Positions 26,216 to 40,657 of a stretch of DNA of 64,000 bases are shown piece by piece; position 1 is the stretch's first letter; each line of letters starts with the position of its first letter. The notes beneath the pieces were generated by a model. That model searched no databases. It saw nothing but the letters and a program-made list of their open reading frames with translations, and was not told the origin of the DNA. The stretch is from contig OZ025239.1 in the NCBI GenBank assembly GCA_964019155.1, forward strand, positions 101,168,371-101,232,370, read 5' to 3'. The DNA is from Osedax fenrisi (Eukaryota; Annelida; Polychaeta; Sabellida; Siboglinidae). Position numbers and translations under genes: made by a program.

Positions 26216-26275
26216 CTCATACTACATCTCATACTACATATCATACTACATATCATATATATCTTATACTAACAG

Positions 26276-26454
26276 GTAATGTGTTGACTCTGGTAGTACT
26301 ATCACGCAAGCATATGCATTCCTCTACAAATGTATACTTGTCTGCCCTAGCCGTGTGGGATGTGATAGTGCTTGTGTGCACCTTCCTGTTGATAGGAGCT
26401 CCTGGCATTATTCTTAATGATAATTGGTACAAAAGACACATATTCGCTTACATG
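26276..26454 (+). CDS. FMRFamide-receptor-like GPCR, coding exon 2 (end of TM1, TM2, ECL1)
   Basis: The acceptor ACTAACAG|GT and donor TACATG|gttaga bound 179 bases that enter in phase 1 and leave in phase 0. Translation gives (G)NVLTLVVLSRKHMHSSTNVY, then LSALAVWDVIVLVCTFLL and ending DNWYKRHIFAYM. Seen directly: GN of TM1, the SSTN intracellular turn, LAVWD with the conserved TM2 aspartate (D70 of the joined protein, D2.50), and the ECL1 tryptophan (W92). The pattern SSTNxYLxALAxxD is typical of FMRFamide-receptor-like and related peptide GPCRs. The frame does not continue usefully past the donor. Confidence 0.92.
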
Positions 26455-26546
26455 GTTAGATTACAATAAAGTAATCCTTAATTATAAACTTTAAAATAGT
26501 TTTTAACAAATTAACTTTATCATATATGCTAAAGTATAATATATTA

Positions 26547-26613
<67 letters not shown>

Positions 26614-26901
26614 TATATTGTATATTTAAATTACTGTTCATAATTAATAATATGTTTTATTTGAAATGTAAATATATTATATTAGTATATTAATATACAA
26701 TTGTAGAATTTAATTTCCTCTTAAAATATAGATTTCGCATTATATATATATATATTGATATTTATAAATAATTATGAATTTAAATCATGATATAAATGTT
26801 TACCTCGCGAATGCAAATATACCCCTGTTTACCCCATGTGTATCCCTGTGTACCCCTATGTACCCTAACCGTGTACCCTCCCCCCGCTCACGTTTACACA
26901 G

Positions 26902-27049
26902 GTATGTTACATATACCCTCTGGCCTTGACTGCCCAAACGGCTACAATATGGTTGACCGTAGGTTTCACAGTGGAGAGATACATAGCCGTGTCTCATCCC
27001 TTGAAGGCTGCAGCTATGTGTACTACTGAGAGAGCTAAACTCGTCATAG
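26902..27049 (+). CDS. FMRFamide-receptor-like GPCR, coding exon 3 (TM3, ICL2)
   Basis: Between TTACACAG|GTATGT and GTCATAG|gtatgt, 148 bases enter in phase 0 and leave in phase 1. They read VCYIYPLALTAQTATIWLTV then GFTVERYIAVSHPLKAAAMC and TTERAKLVI. This is TM3 with the G-protein-coupling ERY motif (E126-R127-Y128, a DRY variant) and a basic second intracellular loop. YPLxLxAQTxxxWLTVxxTxERYIAVxxPL is a strong signature of FMRFamide-type receptors. The only cysteine near the extracellular end of TM3 is C103. Intron 2 upstream is short (447 bp). The following intron is 26.8 kb. Confidence 0.93.
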
Positions 27050-27108
27050 GTATGTAGCGCTAATTATACATACGTATACATATATAAGGTTATATATATA
27101 TGTATATA

Positions 27109-27148
<40 letters not shown>

Positions 27149-27257
27149 GTTATATAATGTTGTATATAAATACGCGTATGACAATGTACATAATTATATT
27201 ACTCATTATGATTATTGGTTCTAAACTGTAGCTTTTGTTAATCTAACCACTCATTAT

Positions 27258-30200
27258 TCCACTACCACCACCACTAGTACCACCCCTAGTACCACCACTA
27301 GTACCACCACTAGTACCACCACTAGTACCACCACTAGTACCACCACTAGTACAACCACTAGTACCACCACTAGTACCACCACTAGTACCACCACTAGTAC
27401 TACCACTAGCACCACCACTAGTAACACCACTAGTACCACCCCTAGTACCACCCCTAGTACCTTCACTAGTACCACCACTAGTACTACTACTAGCACCACC
27501 CCTAGTACCACCCCTAGTACCTTCACTAGTACTACCACTAGTACTACCCCTAGTACCACCACTAGTACCACCCCTAGTACCACCCCTAGTACCACCACTA
27601 TTACCACCACTAGTACTACCCCTAGTACCACCCCTAGTACCACCCCTAGTACTACCACTAGTAGTACCACTAGTACCACCCCTAGTACCACCACTAGTAC
27701 CACCCCTAGTACCACCACTAGTACCACCCCTATTACCACCTCTAGTACCACCACCAGTACCACCCCTAGTACCACCACTAGTACCACCACTAGTACTACA
27801 CCTAGTACCACCCCTAGTACCACCCCTAGTACTACCACTAGTAGTACCACTAGTACCACCACTAGTACCACCACTAGTACCACCACTAGTACCACCCCTA
27901 GTACCACCCCTAGTACCACCACTAGTACCACCACTAGTACTACCACTAGTAGTACCACTAGTACCACCACTAGTACTACTACTAGCACCACCACTAGTAC
28001 CACCACCAGTACCACCCCTAGTACTACCACTAGTACCACCACCAGTACCACCCCTAGTACCACCACTAGTACCATCACTAGTACCACCCCTAGTACTACC
28101 ACTAGTAGTACCACTAGTACCACCACTAGTACCACCACTAGTACCACCACTAGTACCACCCCTAGTACCACCCCTAGTACTACCACTAGTACTACCACTA
28201 GTACCACCACTAGTACCACCACTAGTACCACCACTAGTACCACCCCTAGTACCACCACTAGTACCACCCCTAGTACCACCACTAGTACTACCACTAATAC
28301 CACCACTAGTAGTACCCCTAGTACTACCACTAGTAGTACCACTAGTACCACCACTAGTACCACCACTAGTACCACCACTAGTACCACCCCTAGTACCACC
28401 CCTAGTACTACCACTAGTACTACCACTAGTACCACCACTAGTACCACCACTAGTACCACCACTAGTACCACCCCTAGTACCACCACTAGTACCACCCCTA
28501 GTACCACCACTAGTACAACCACTAGTACCACCACTAGTACCACCACTAGTACCACCACTAGTACTACCACTAGCACCACCACTAGTAACACCACTAGTAC
28601 CACCCCTAGTACCACCCCTAGTACCTTCACTAGTACCACCACTAGTACTACTACTAGCACCACCCCTAGTACCACCCCTAGTACCTTCACTAGTACTACC
28701 ACTAGTACTACCCCTAGTACCACCACTAGTACCACCCCTAGTACCACCCCTAGTACCACCACTATTACCACCACTAGTACTACCCCTAGTACCACCCCTA
28801 GTACCACCCCTAGTACTACCACTAGTAGTACCACTAGTACCACCCCTAGTACCACCACTAGTACCACCCCTAGTACCACCACTAGTACCACCCCTATTAC
28901 CACCTCTAGTACCACCACCAGTACCACCCCTAGTACCACCACTAGTACCACCACTAGTACTACACCTAGTACCACCCCTAGTACCACCCCTAGTACTACC
29001 ACTAGTAGTACCACTAGTACTACCACTAGTACTACCCCTAGTACCACCCCTAGTACCACCCCTAGTACCACCACTAGTACCACCACTAGTACCACCCCTA
29101 GTACTACCACTAGTACCACCACCAGTACCACCCCTAGTACCACCACTAGTACCATCACTAGTACCACCCCTAGTACTACCACTAGTAGTACCACTAGTAC
29201 CACCACTAGTACCACCACTAGTACCACCACTAGTACCACCCCTAGTACCACCACTAGTACCACCCCTAGTACCACCACTAGTACCACCACTAGTACTACC
29301 ACTAATACCACCACTAGTAGTACCACTAGTACCACCACTAGTACCACCACTAGTACCACCCCTAGTACCACCACTAGTACCACCACTAGTACCACCACTA
29401 GTACCACCACTAGTACCATCACTAGTACCACCACTAGTAGTACCACTAGTACCACCACTAGCACCACCCCTAGTACCACCACTAGTACCACCACTAGTAC
29501 CACCACTAGTACCACCACTAGTACCATCACTAGTACCACCACTAGTAGTACCACTAGTACCACCACTAGTACCACCACTAGTACCACCACTAGTACCACC
29601 CCTAGTACCACCCCTAGTACCACCACTAGTACCACCACTAGTACTACCACTAGTAGTACCACTAGTACCACCACTAGTACTACTACTAGCACCACCACTA
29701 GTACCACCACCAGTACCACCCCTAGTACTACCACTAGTACCACCACCAGTACCACCCCTAGTACCACCACTAGTACCATCACTAGTACCACCCCTAGTAC
29801 TACCACTAGTAGTACCACTAGTACCACCACTAGTACCACCACTAGTACCACCACTAGTACCACCCCTAGTACCACCCCTAGTACTACCACTAGTACTACC
29901 CCTAGTACCACCCCTAGTACCACCCCTAGTACCACCACTAGTACCACCACTAGTACCACCCCTAGTACTACCACTAGTACCACCACCAGTACCACCCCTA
30001 GTACCACCACTAGTACCATCACTAGTACCACCCCTAGTACTACCACTAGTAGTACCACTAGTACCACCACTAGTACCACCACTAGTACCACCACTAGTAC
30101 CACCCCTAGTACCACCCCTAGTACTACCACTAGTACTACCACTAGTACCACCACTAGTACCACCACTAGTACCACCACTAGTACCACCCCTAGTACCACC

Positions 30201-33200
30201 ACTAGTACCACCCCTAGTACCACCACTAGTACCACCACTAGTACTACCACTAATACCACCACTAGTAGTACCACTAGTACCACCACTAGTACCACCACTA
30301 GTACCACCCCTAGTACCACCACTAGTACCACCACTAGTACCACCACTAGTACCACCACTAGTACCATCACTAGTACCACCACTAGTAGTACCACTAGTAC
30401 CACCACTAGCACCACCCCTAGTACCACCACTAGTACCACCACTAGTACCACCACCAGTACCACCACTAGTACCACCCCTAGTACCACCCCTAGTACCACC
30501 ACTAGTATCACCCCTAGTACCACCACTAGTACCACCACTAGTACTACCCCTAGTACCACCCCTAGTACCACCCCTAGTACTACCACTAGTAGTACCACTA
30601 GTACCATCACTAGTACCACCACTAGTACCACCCCTAGTACTACCACTAGTAGTAACACTAGTACCATCACTAGTACCACCACTAGTACCACCACTAGTAG
30701 TACCACTAGTACCACCACTAGTACCACCCCTAGTACCACCACTAGTACCACCCCTAGTACTACCACTAGTAGTACCACTAGTACCACCACTAGTACCACC
30801 ACTAGTACCACCACTAGTACCACCACTAGTACCATCACTAGTACCACCACTAGTACCACCACTAGTAGTACCACTAGTACCACCACTAGTACCACCACTA
30901 GTACCACCACTAGTACAACCACTAGTACAACCACTAGTACCACCACTAGTACCACCACTAGTACCACCACTAGTACCACCACTAGTAGTACCACTAGTAC
31001 CACCACTAGCACTACCACTAGTAGTACCACTAGTACCACCACTAGTACCACCACTAGTACCACCACTAGTACCACCACTAGTACCACCACTAGTACCACC
31101 CCTAGTACCACCCCTAGTACTACCACTAGTACTACCACTAGTAGTACCACTAGCACTACCACCAGTACTACTACTAGCACCACCACTAGTACCACCACTA
31201 GTACCACCACTAGTACCATCACTAGTACCACCACTAGTACCACCCCTAGTACCACCCCTAGTACCACCACTAGTACCATCACTAGTACCACCACTAGTAC
31301 CACCCCTAGTACCACCACTAGTACCACCACTAGTACTACCCCTAGTACCACCCCTAGTACCACCCCTAGTACTACCACTAGTAGTACCACTAGTACCACC
31401 ACTAGTACCACCACTAGTACTACCCCTAGTACCACCCCTAGTACCACCACTAGTACCACCACTAGTACCACCACTAGTACCACCACTAGTACTACCCCTA
31501 GTACCACCCCTAGTACCACCCCTAGTACTACTACTAGTAGTACCACTAGTACAACAACTAGTACCACCACTAGTACCACCCCTAGTACCATCACTAGTAC
31601 CACCACTAGTACCATCACTAGTACTACCCCTAGTACCATCACTAGTACCACAACTAGTACCACCACTAGTACCACCACTAGTAGTACCACTAGTACCACC
31701 ACTAGTACCACCACTAGTACCACCACTAGTAGTAACACTAGTACCATCACTAGTACCACCACTAGTACCATCACTAGTACCACAACTAGTACCACCACTA
31801 GTACCACCACTAGTAGTACCACTAGTACCACCCCTAGTACTACTACTAGCACCACCCCTAGTACTACCACTAGTACCACCACTAGTACTACCCCTAGTAC
31901 CACCACTAGTACCACCACTAGTACCACCACTAGTACCATCACTAGTACCACCACTAGTACCATCACTAGTACTACCCCTAGTACCATCACTAGTACCACA
32001 ACTAGTACCACCACTAGTACCACCACTAGTAGTACCACTAGTACCACCACTAGTACCACCACTAGTACCACCCCTAGTACCACCCCTAGTACTACCACTA
32101 GTAGTACCACTAGTACCACCACTAGTACCACCCCTAGTACCACCACCAGTACCACCACTAGTACCACCCCTAGTACCACCCCTAGTACCACCACTAGTAC
32201 CACCCCTAGTACCACCACCAGTACCACCACTAGTACCACCCCTAGTACCACCCCTAGTACCACCCCTAGTACCACCACTAGTACCACCCCTAGTACTACC
32301 ACTAGTAGTACCACTAGTACCACAACTAGTACCACCACTAGTACCACCACTAGTACCACCACTAGTACCACCACTAGTACCACCACTAGTACCACCCCTA
32401 GTACTACCCCTAGTACCACCCCTAGTACCACCCCTAGTACTACCACTAGTAGTACCACTAGTACCACCACTAGTACCACCACTAGTACTACCCCTAGTAC
32501 CACCCCTAGTACCACCACTAGTACCACCACTAGTACCACCACTAGTACCACCACTAGTACTACCCCTAGTACCACCCCTAGTACCACCCCTAGTACCACC
32601 CCTAGTACTACCACCAGTACTACTACTAGCACCACCACTAGTACCACCACTAGTACCACCACTAGTACTACCCCTAGTACCACCCCTAGTACTACCACTA
32701 GTAGTACCACTAGTACCACCACTAGTACCACCACTAGTACTACCCCTAGTACCACCACTAGTAGTAACACTAGTACCATCACTAGTACCACCCCTAGTAC
32801 CACCACTAGTACCACCACTAGTACCACCACTAGTACCACCACTAGTACTACCCCTAGTACCACCCCTAGTACCACCACTAGTACCACCACTAGTACCACC
32901 ACTAGTACCACCACTAGTACTACCCCTAGTACCACCCCTAGTACCACCCCTAGTACCACCCCTAGTACTACCACCAGTACTACTACTAGCACCACCACTA
33001 GTACCACCACTAGTACCACCACTAGTACTACCCCTAGTACCACCCCTAGTACTACCACTAGTAGTACCACTAGTACCACCACTAGTACCACCACTAGTAC
33101 TACCCCTAGTACCACCCCTAGTACCACCACTAGTACCACCACTAGTACCACCACTAGTACCATCACTAGTACCACCACTAGTACCACCACTAGTACCACC

Positions 33201-34645
33201 CCTAGTACCACCACCAGTACCACCACTAGTACCACCCCTAGTACCACCCCTAGTACCACCACTAGTACCACCACTAGTACCATCACTAGTACCACCACTA
33301 GTACCACCCCTAGTACTACCACTAGTAGTAACACTAGTACCATCACTAGTACCACCACTAGTACCACCACTAGTAGTACCACTAGTACCACCACTAGTAC
33401 CACCCCTAGTACCACCACTAGTACCACCCCTAGTACTACCACTAGTAGTACCACTAGTACCACCACTAGTACCACCACTAGTACCACCACTAGTACCACC
33501 ACTAGTACCATCACTAGTACCACCACTAGTACCACCCCTAGTACTACCACTAGTAGTACCACTAGTACCACCCCTAGTACTACCACTAGTAGTACCACTA
33601 GTACCACCACTAGTACCACCACTAGTACCACCACTAGTACCACCACTAGTAGTACCACTAGTACCACCACTAGTACCACCCCTAGTACCACCACTAGCAC
33701 TACCACTAGTAGTACCACTAGTACCACCACTAGTACCACCACTAGTACCACCACTAGCACTACCACTAGTAGTACCACTAGTACCACCACTAGTACCACC
33801 ACTAGTAGTACCACTAGTACCACCACTAGTACCACCACTAGTACCACCACTAGTACCACCACTAGTACCACCACTAGTAGTACCACTAGTACCACCACTA
33901 GTACCACCACTAGTACCACCACTAGTACCACCACTAGTACCACCACTAGTACCACCCCTAGTACCACCCCTAGTACTACCACTAGTACCACCACTAGTAC
34001 CACCACTAGTACCATCACTAGTACCATCACTAGTACTACCACTAGTACTACCACTAATACCACCACTAGTAGTACCACTAGTACCACCACTAGTACCACC
34101 ACTAGTACCACCCCTAGTACCACCACTAGTACCACCACTAGTACCACAACTAGTACTACCCCTAGTACCACCACTAGTACTACCACTAGTAGTACCACTA
34201 GTACCACCACTAGTACCACCCCTAGTACCACCCCTAGTACCATCACTAGTAGTACCACTAGTACCACCATAGCACCACCACTAGTACCACCACTAGTACC
34301 ACCATTAGTACCACCACTAGTACTACCACTAGTACCACCACTAGTACCACCACTAGTAGTACCACTAGTACCACCACTAGCACCACCACTAGTACCACCC
34401 CTAGTACCACCCCTAGTACCATCACTAGTAGTACCACTAGTACCACCACTAGCACCACCACTAGTACCACCACTAGTACCACCAATAGTACCACCACTAG
34501 TACCACCACTAGTACCACCCCTAGTACCACCCCTAGTACCACCCCTAGTACCACCACTAGTACCACCACTAGTACTACCACTAGTAGTACCACTAGTACT
34601 ACCACCAGTACTACTATTGGTAACACTACTAGTACCACTACTAGA
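27258..34645. repeat. 7.4-kb minisatellite, 12-bp unit ACCACCACTAGT, in intron 3
   Basis: About 600 copies of a 12-bp unit ACCACYMCTAGT begin about 210 bp after exon 3. Most variation falls at a few sites (ACC/ACT, CAC/CCC, occasional ATC, AAC, CTT, GCA). Nearly every unit has CTAG, and most the full ACTAGT palindrome. The array is C-rich over G on the + strand and much less AT-rich than its surroundings. It has higher-order structure: 27349-27858 recurs at 28513-29022 (offset 97 units), 32461-32759 at 32821-33119 (30 units), 28021-28140 at 29101-29220 (90 units) and about 29761-29900 at 30001-30140 (20 units). A one-base deletion at 34269 shifts the register. The enormous - strand frame (LVVV repeats) exists only because 12 is divisible by three. 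Confidence 0.97.
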
Positions 34646-35493
34646 CAAACTAATGGTTATACCACTGCATGTATGATGTGTTATAACTTAAGTATTATTA
34701 CGTCATGTATACATATCAACACATGCACACAACATTGTGTACCATATGTCATGATGACTCTAACGAATTGTTATTATTTAACTGAATCGATTAAATACAT
34801 ATTCAAATTACATATTCAAAATATAAATTAAAATTACATATTCAAATCAGATATGGATATATATATATATATATGTAGTAGATACCCGGGGTATACAATT
34901 GTTGTATTAAACATATGATTAACATTTATATATGTATATAATAATAATGAAATAAGTTATGCAATATTTATAAATAATTGATAATATAATATCAAGTATA
35001 GTACATATAATATATCAATACAAGAGAATATGTATTATTTATTTTTCTTTTTCATCGTTTTATTCTTATCTAGTGAATTAGACAATGAAAGCCTGTAAGC
35101 ATATTCGACGTTAGTAATATTAGTGATTGTTATGCAATACTAGCTGCTATTAGCCATGACTAGTGTACGCCGATGTGTGTCTTCTTCAGCGGCTATGTCA
35201 TGCGTATAATGAACACAGCAGTGTGTGACGTTTCAGGCGTATCGAGCTTAACCAATCAGCGAACAGCATCGCCGTCGCCATAGTAACTGTATGTTTACAT
35301 GAGCGTCTTCGATAGCGATACGGCTATAGTGCAGGTGATTGCATTATTGATGTTATCTGTTTTAAAACGTTGACGTATGACGTAACACATTCATTGTGAT
35401 TAACATCTTGTCATTGTGCAAATATGTGTAAAACTATATATTTTACTATTTATATTATATAATATTTTACAATATTTATATATATATATTTAA

Positions 35494-35527
<34 letters not shown>

Positions 35528-35600
35528 ATATAATATATATTAGTATATATTATTTAGAACTCAATTGTATGGTATCATATATAATATAATATACTATAGT

Positions 35601-35645
<45 letters not shown>

Positions 35646-36821
35646 TGTATTATATTATACAATAGTATACAATATTGTATAAAATAGATTGTATGAAATT
35701 CAAATATTATTATAATGATAAATAATTAGTATTAATACATAATTATATTGATTAATGAATATACTTACTCCCTTATGATCATCCCTTAAGAGGTCTCGAG
35801 GCCCCTTAACTGGTCAGTCGTAGGCTGTATACAGTGTATGTGTAGGCATGTATGTGTAGGCATGTTTGCCGTCATACGAGGATATCTATTGTTACCTAAT
35901 ATATGTGTACTGAGTGGATGAATCTAACCTCAAATCTGAACTAAATACGTCTGTCTAACTATTAGTGCCCCTATTATGTTAACTATTACATAATCAGTGA
36001 ATTGTGTTGCATGACGGGAACTATACAACAATGATATACGTTACCTAGGTGATAACGCATTGACCAGTGAAGGCGCCATCACGTGGTGATGTAATGATGT
36101 TATGTCGAACAGCACAACTAACAGGTACTGTAACTGAACTACCAAATAAGGAAGTCTTAATAATACAATGATATGCAAAGTAATAGAGATCAGAGTGCCT
36201 GGTCAAGCGTAACAGGGTAACGTGGATTGAGAACTACTAATTAAAGCGGGCATATACCTTTAGAGTATGCCCTGAAACATAAACATGGCATAGCTAACAT
36301 AGTGTATCCACACAAATATTCTAGGAAGAGTATATGGAATTCCCCAGTATTACTACAATACAATTAACTTAATGCGTTCTCTTCATCTATTCAAATCAAG
36401 CATCAACAAAGCAACTATAGTCCTATAGAACTCACTAGAACCTACCAGAACTGATATTGTTAATCAGCATGTCACGATAGTCTTAGGTTAGACCTGAAAT
36501 TAAATCAAAGAAGTAATATAAAGAGCCTGATATTAATATGTTATGAGTTATATGGAATATCCACTAGATCTTAACAACAGCTGCAATAAGTGAGGTATTC
36601 TACAAATCTCCGAATCATTGATCAATATCACAACAAAGTAACATATGTTACATATGCTATATAGCAGGCATTCTCATTCTACAAGTAGTCGTGTTTAAAA
36701 TGAAGAATCCAGAATAGTTTCTATTACAAAACAATATAAGAGTCGTGTGATGAAAACAGATATCGATCAGTACGCGGAAGTCCTAAATACTAAATAGTAG
36801 TTAGTATGTAATACTACATAC
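34646..36821. other. Intron 3 sequence with a CpG-richer, CRE/CCAAT-like island
   Basis: Mostly AT-rich with (TA)n at about 35490-35530 and 35600-35645. At about 35150-35400 the composition becomes balanced with many CG dinucleotides. An inverted CCAAT-type AACCAATCAGCG (about 35248) and TGACGTATGACGTAAC (about 35371), two CRE-like sites, are visible. No exon is recognisable. It could be an enhancer or internal promoter, but this is only motif-level evidence. Confidence 0.3.
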
Positions 36822-37546
36822 TAGTGCTGTAAATGAACTCGGACAGTTCGAACGAGTATCGAACTGTATCGAACTTTGAAAATAAATCGGTTTCGATTTT
36901 ACAAATTTTGATCTTATGACTTTCGAACTTCGAACTTCGAACTTTGAATTCAAGTATCGAATTTTCGTAATTCGAACTTTTTATGCAATTATCGAACTTG
37001 CGATCATATGTTAGATAATATAATTAATTTAAGTTATTCAGAGTATCGGTGCAGTCTCAGTCTCAGTTACCCAAAGCATCGATGTAGCATCAGTCTCGGT
37101 TACCCAAAGATTCTATGTAGATATTAGATATTAAAAAACTAAAAATAATAAAATCATAAATTAGTCACCTATGGAAATAATAACATTTATTTATACACAG
37201 ATTATGTAAGAGATATATAGATTAATATTTACATTAATAATAAATAATTAAAAATTATTATTAAAATGTAACATAAAAAACATTGTTGGTGCTCGGTTAT
37301 ATCTAGTAAGAGTCTCAATTTGGTTTGAGCCCATTACGTAATAGTAATGGTTAGTTTGTTGCTTGTAGAGTAAAATTCTCGGGTATGCATCATTTACCCA
37401 AAGGAACGGCTCTATCAAAATGCTTGGGGTAATTTATATACAAGTATCGATACTTCAACAATTTTGTTCGAACAAGTATCAATACTTCAAAAAGTGAGTT
37501 CATTTTTAAATTTTTTCATTTTTTTTTTTAATTGTGTACAGCACTA
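36822..37546. mobile_element. hAT-like non-autonomous element
   Basis: The ends are TAGTGCTGTAAATGAACTCG and the complement of TAGTGCTGTACACAAT: about ten identical terminal bases with a typical hAT look. The flanking 8-mers CTACATAC and CTGCATAG match at 6 of 8 positions, consistent with an aged 8-bp target duplication. Inside, TTCGAAC and AAGTATCGA(T) recur many times near both ends, as expected for subterminal transposase-binding sites. There is no ORF. Confidence 0.65.
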
Positions 37547-37606
37547 CTGCATAGTATGCAGTGCATACTACATACTAAATACTAACTACTATATTGATAT
37601 TAAATA

Positions 37607-38509
37607 GGGGAAAGTAACCGAATACGGACAGTGCCCGAATACGGATACACTCGGTATCTCAGAAACCATAAATCCTATAAATAAATGTTTAATTAATAAA
37701 ATATTCATAATATATAAATAGTCTAAAAAAGTATTTTTATTTTTTAATTATTCAAAATATTGCTGATATATCAAATAAACTGATTTTTTTATTACGTTTT
37801 TAAATTTATGAAAAAAAATGTCAACTTAAAACCTTCTCAAGAATATAAAAAATGTATCGATATAAAATATTACACTATATTATTAAAAAATAAAGCATTC
37901 TAAAATTATATATATAATTTTTATATTTGTTATCAAATATTCATTAAGTTATAACCATATATCTAGAGGTCATATAAGTCCATAATACGGACCCTCTACA
38001 TGTCTTAATACGGAAACCCTATAACCAATCATCGCGCTGCGTATGAACTATTCTGATATTCATAAAAATCACGTGCGTTATAATATTAATACCACCAATA
38101 AAGCTAAATCTAAAAATGTTATTATTTATATACTTAAATGGTATTATTAATTACAAAATAATAAAAATAAATAAATTATTAACTAATTAAATTAGAATAA
38201 ATTGTTCATAAAATTAATTATAAATAATGTAATTGTGATTTGTCTGATTGATTCATCAATAATATATAGTTTATCTAGAGGTATATAGGGTGTCCGTATT
38301 ATAATACAGGGTGTTCATATTCGGACATGGGTACCGAATATGGACACCCCCGTTATCTATGGAATTAATAGATTAAATAAAATTTCAAAATCACAATAAT
38401 ATTTATAATCATATAATATTAATATATTGTAATTTTTGAATAAAAATAATGAGTCATAAAAAGTTAAGACCATTTATTGTTAAAGTGTCCGTATTAGGTT
38501 ACTTTCCCC
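37607..38509 (+). mobile_element. Palindromic TA-flanked MITE, family A copy 1 (GAATACGGACAC motif)
   Basis: It starts GGGGAAAGTAACCGAATACG after TA and ends with the complement of GGGGAAAGTAACCTAATACG. The last bases of the right end are slightly decayed. The motif GTGTCCGTATT or its complement is repeated near both ends and in clusters (about 37985-38010 and 38285-38345). No ORF. Other copies are at 46774-47747, 58345-59006 and 60518-61373. Confidence 0.88.
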
Positions 38510-39005
38510 CACTAAATATTATATTGATAAAAATCATGAAAATAATAACTGAAAAGTGTATATATATATATATATATATATATTATTATTGATATATATC
38601 AATATATACAGCCTCACTTTCGAAAATAAGTTATACATTCTAAATGATCTTACCAAAGGTTTAATTCCCTAAACGAAAACCTCTATAAGAAATTGAGAAA
38701 TTGTAAGATATGTCTATTCAACTCAATTGTAACTTCATAAACGTTTTAAAAACACTTGGTAAATATGTTATAGTATACCCAGGGATACCTATGTAATGGG
38801 CACAAACTTAATGAGTGAAACTGCGATATAATATATTGCTTCGATACCAGAATTCAAAATAGTAATACGCATTAACATAAAAATTGATTTGGTTAAACAA
38901 TATTTCTTTAATATATATATATAAAATATGTGATTATTGCAGAAATATTATTAGTTTAGCAGAAAAACGAAATATATGATTAATTACACTATTTCCAAAA
39001 TACAT

Positions 39006-39042
<37 letters not shown>

Positions 39043-39592
39043 GTTGCTGTAGGCTATATCCATATATGGTCGCGGTGAATCGCTATATCTGAATATGAAT
39101 AATCGTCCTATTGTTAATTAACTTCACTTGTAATATTGCTATAGATTAACTTCCATATTATAGTAGTGGATAATCGATGAATGATATGATAATATTAAAC
39201 ATGTTTAGTATATATTAGTGTTCGTGTTATTTTAAAGTAAATTTAGTTTCGTATCATCGACAAAAAGAGTAAATGTGACGCGATTATCAATGATAATATT
39301 AACGAGATTATTTTTAACTTATTATTTTTGATAATTTCTTAGCGTTAATGCTGATGTATTACTTATACTTATCGTAATATACTTAATACAGTGTAATACG
39401 TATTAATAGGTGTTAATTATATTAGGCCGGTCTACCGATATAGTTATTAGTTAACAACACGTGCGGCGCTGTACACTATGTTTCGTGGCGCCGTATTAGG
39501 TCATAGCCAGAATTGCACGTGTTTTAATCGTGTGCAATAATGACTATTGTTTTTTATTGATTATCAAGATTAGTATTTATTGTAATCTATTT

Positions 39593-39690
<98 letters not shown>

Positions 39691-39743
39691 TATTACATTC
39701 GTTATAACAAATATTATAAAGAATTATATGTAAATCTATTGTC

Positions 39744-39812
<69 letters not shown>

Positions 39813-39843
39813 AATAGGTTATATATTCATATGTGTTGCAATG

Positions 39844-39884
<41 letters not shown>

Positions 39885-40296
39885 CACTCCCTATACTAAC
39901 CTATAGTTATAATGATGTATACATATTATAACTAGGTGGCTAACCATTTGATGACATTATATCACGTGGTAAATTAATGCATTTTAAATATTAAATTTGA
40001 TTTTTTTTAAATCTATTTGAATATATATTTAAAAGCCCGTTTTTTTAGTATCTATAATATTATGATAATACAAATATATTGATTAAATATACAGATTTTC
40101 AAAATTAATGTGATTTATATCAATAAATGTATTTATATATATACAATTTATAAATGTAATGGAATTAATTTTATATTCATCTTTTTTGATTTAAATTTTA
40201 TTTCATGTCAATAATTATTATTTTTATAATCAGATTAATTTTAGTTTATTCTTTTTAATTTATATGTAAACTCGCGAACGTCGTGCGTCTCCTTAA

Positions 40297-40343
<47 letters not shown>
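38510..40343. other. Intron 3 sequence with long (TA)n tracts and a CACGTG island
   Basis: (TA)n tracts lie at about 38561-38581, 39008-39041, 39590-39690, 39748-39810 and 39848-39882, some over 80 bp. A small GC-rich island at about 39420-39540 carries two CACGTG E-boxes and CGGCGC-type sequence. An ORF around 39530-39733 is translated (TA)n and is not a gene. Confidence 0.5.
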
Positions 40344-40345
<2 letters not shown>

Positions 40346-40657
40346 CTGCCTGTGTGGCTCAGTGGCTATAGCCTTATAAGGCGTCAGACACACAAGCAGT
40401 AGGACAAGGGTTCGAGCCTCGTCCGGACCATTAATTAATTTTATAAAATGGGTCTTAAAATATTATTTAGAAGTGATCTTATATAATTGTGTATAAATAA
40501 ATGATCGGCTCTCGTTAAAACCATGGATGCCTTAACATGAGAGCGGCTTCGAAGGGACATTAGAGCCATATATGGTTATAAGTGAAAACTTCATCTAAGT
40601 TCCTGGATGGGATGAAAGGACTCCACCAAATAAAAATAACAATAACAATAACAATAT
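40344..40657 (+). mobile_element. tRNA-derived SINE, copy 1
   Basis: The tRNA-like head starts near 40344 (AACTGCCTGTG) with A box TGGCTCAGTGG (40355-40365) and B box GGTTCGAGCC (40409-40418), ending CCGGACCA. The body contains GATCGGCTCTCG, CGGCTTCGAAGGGACATTAG and CCTGGATGGGATGAAAGGAC, and the tail is (AATAAC)n. Compared with the copy at 19971-20267 it carries an extra ~10 bp between the A box and GGCGTCAG. The 5' side is (TA)n. The Tigger-like element begins five bases after the tail. Confidence 0.88.

Noticed and set aside
26253..26441. Frame on the - strand opposite receptor exon 2
   Set aside because: Shadow of the real exon on the + strand.
27254..34648. A 2464-codon open frame (LVVV repeats)
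   Set aside because: It exists only because the minisatellite unit is 12 bp and lacks stops in that frame. It has no domains, and it lies antisense in the intron of a real gene.
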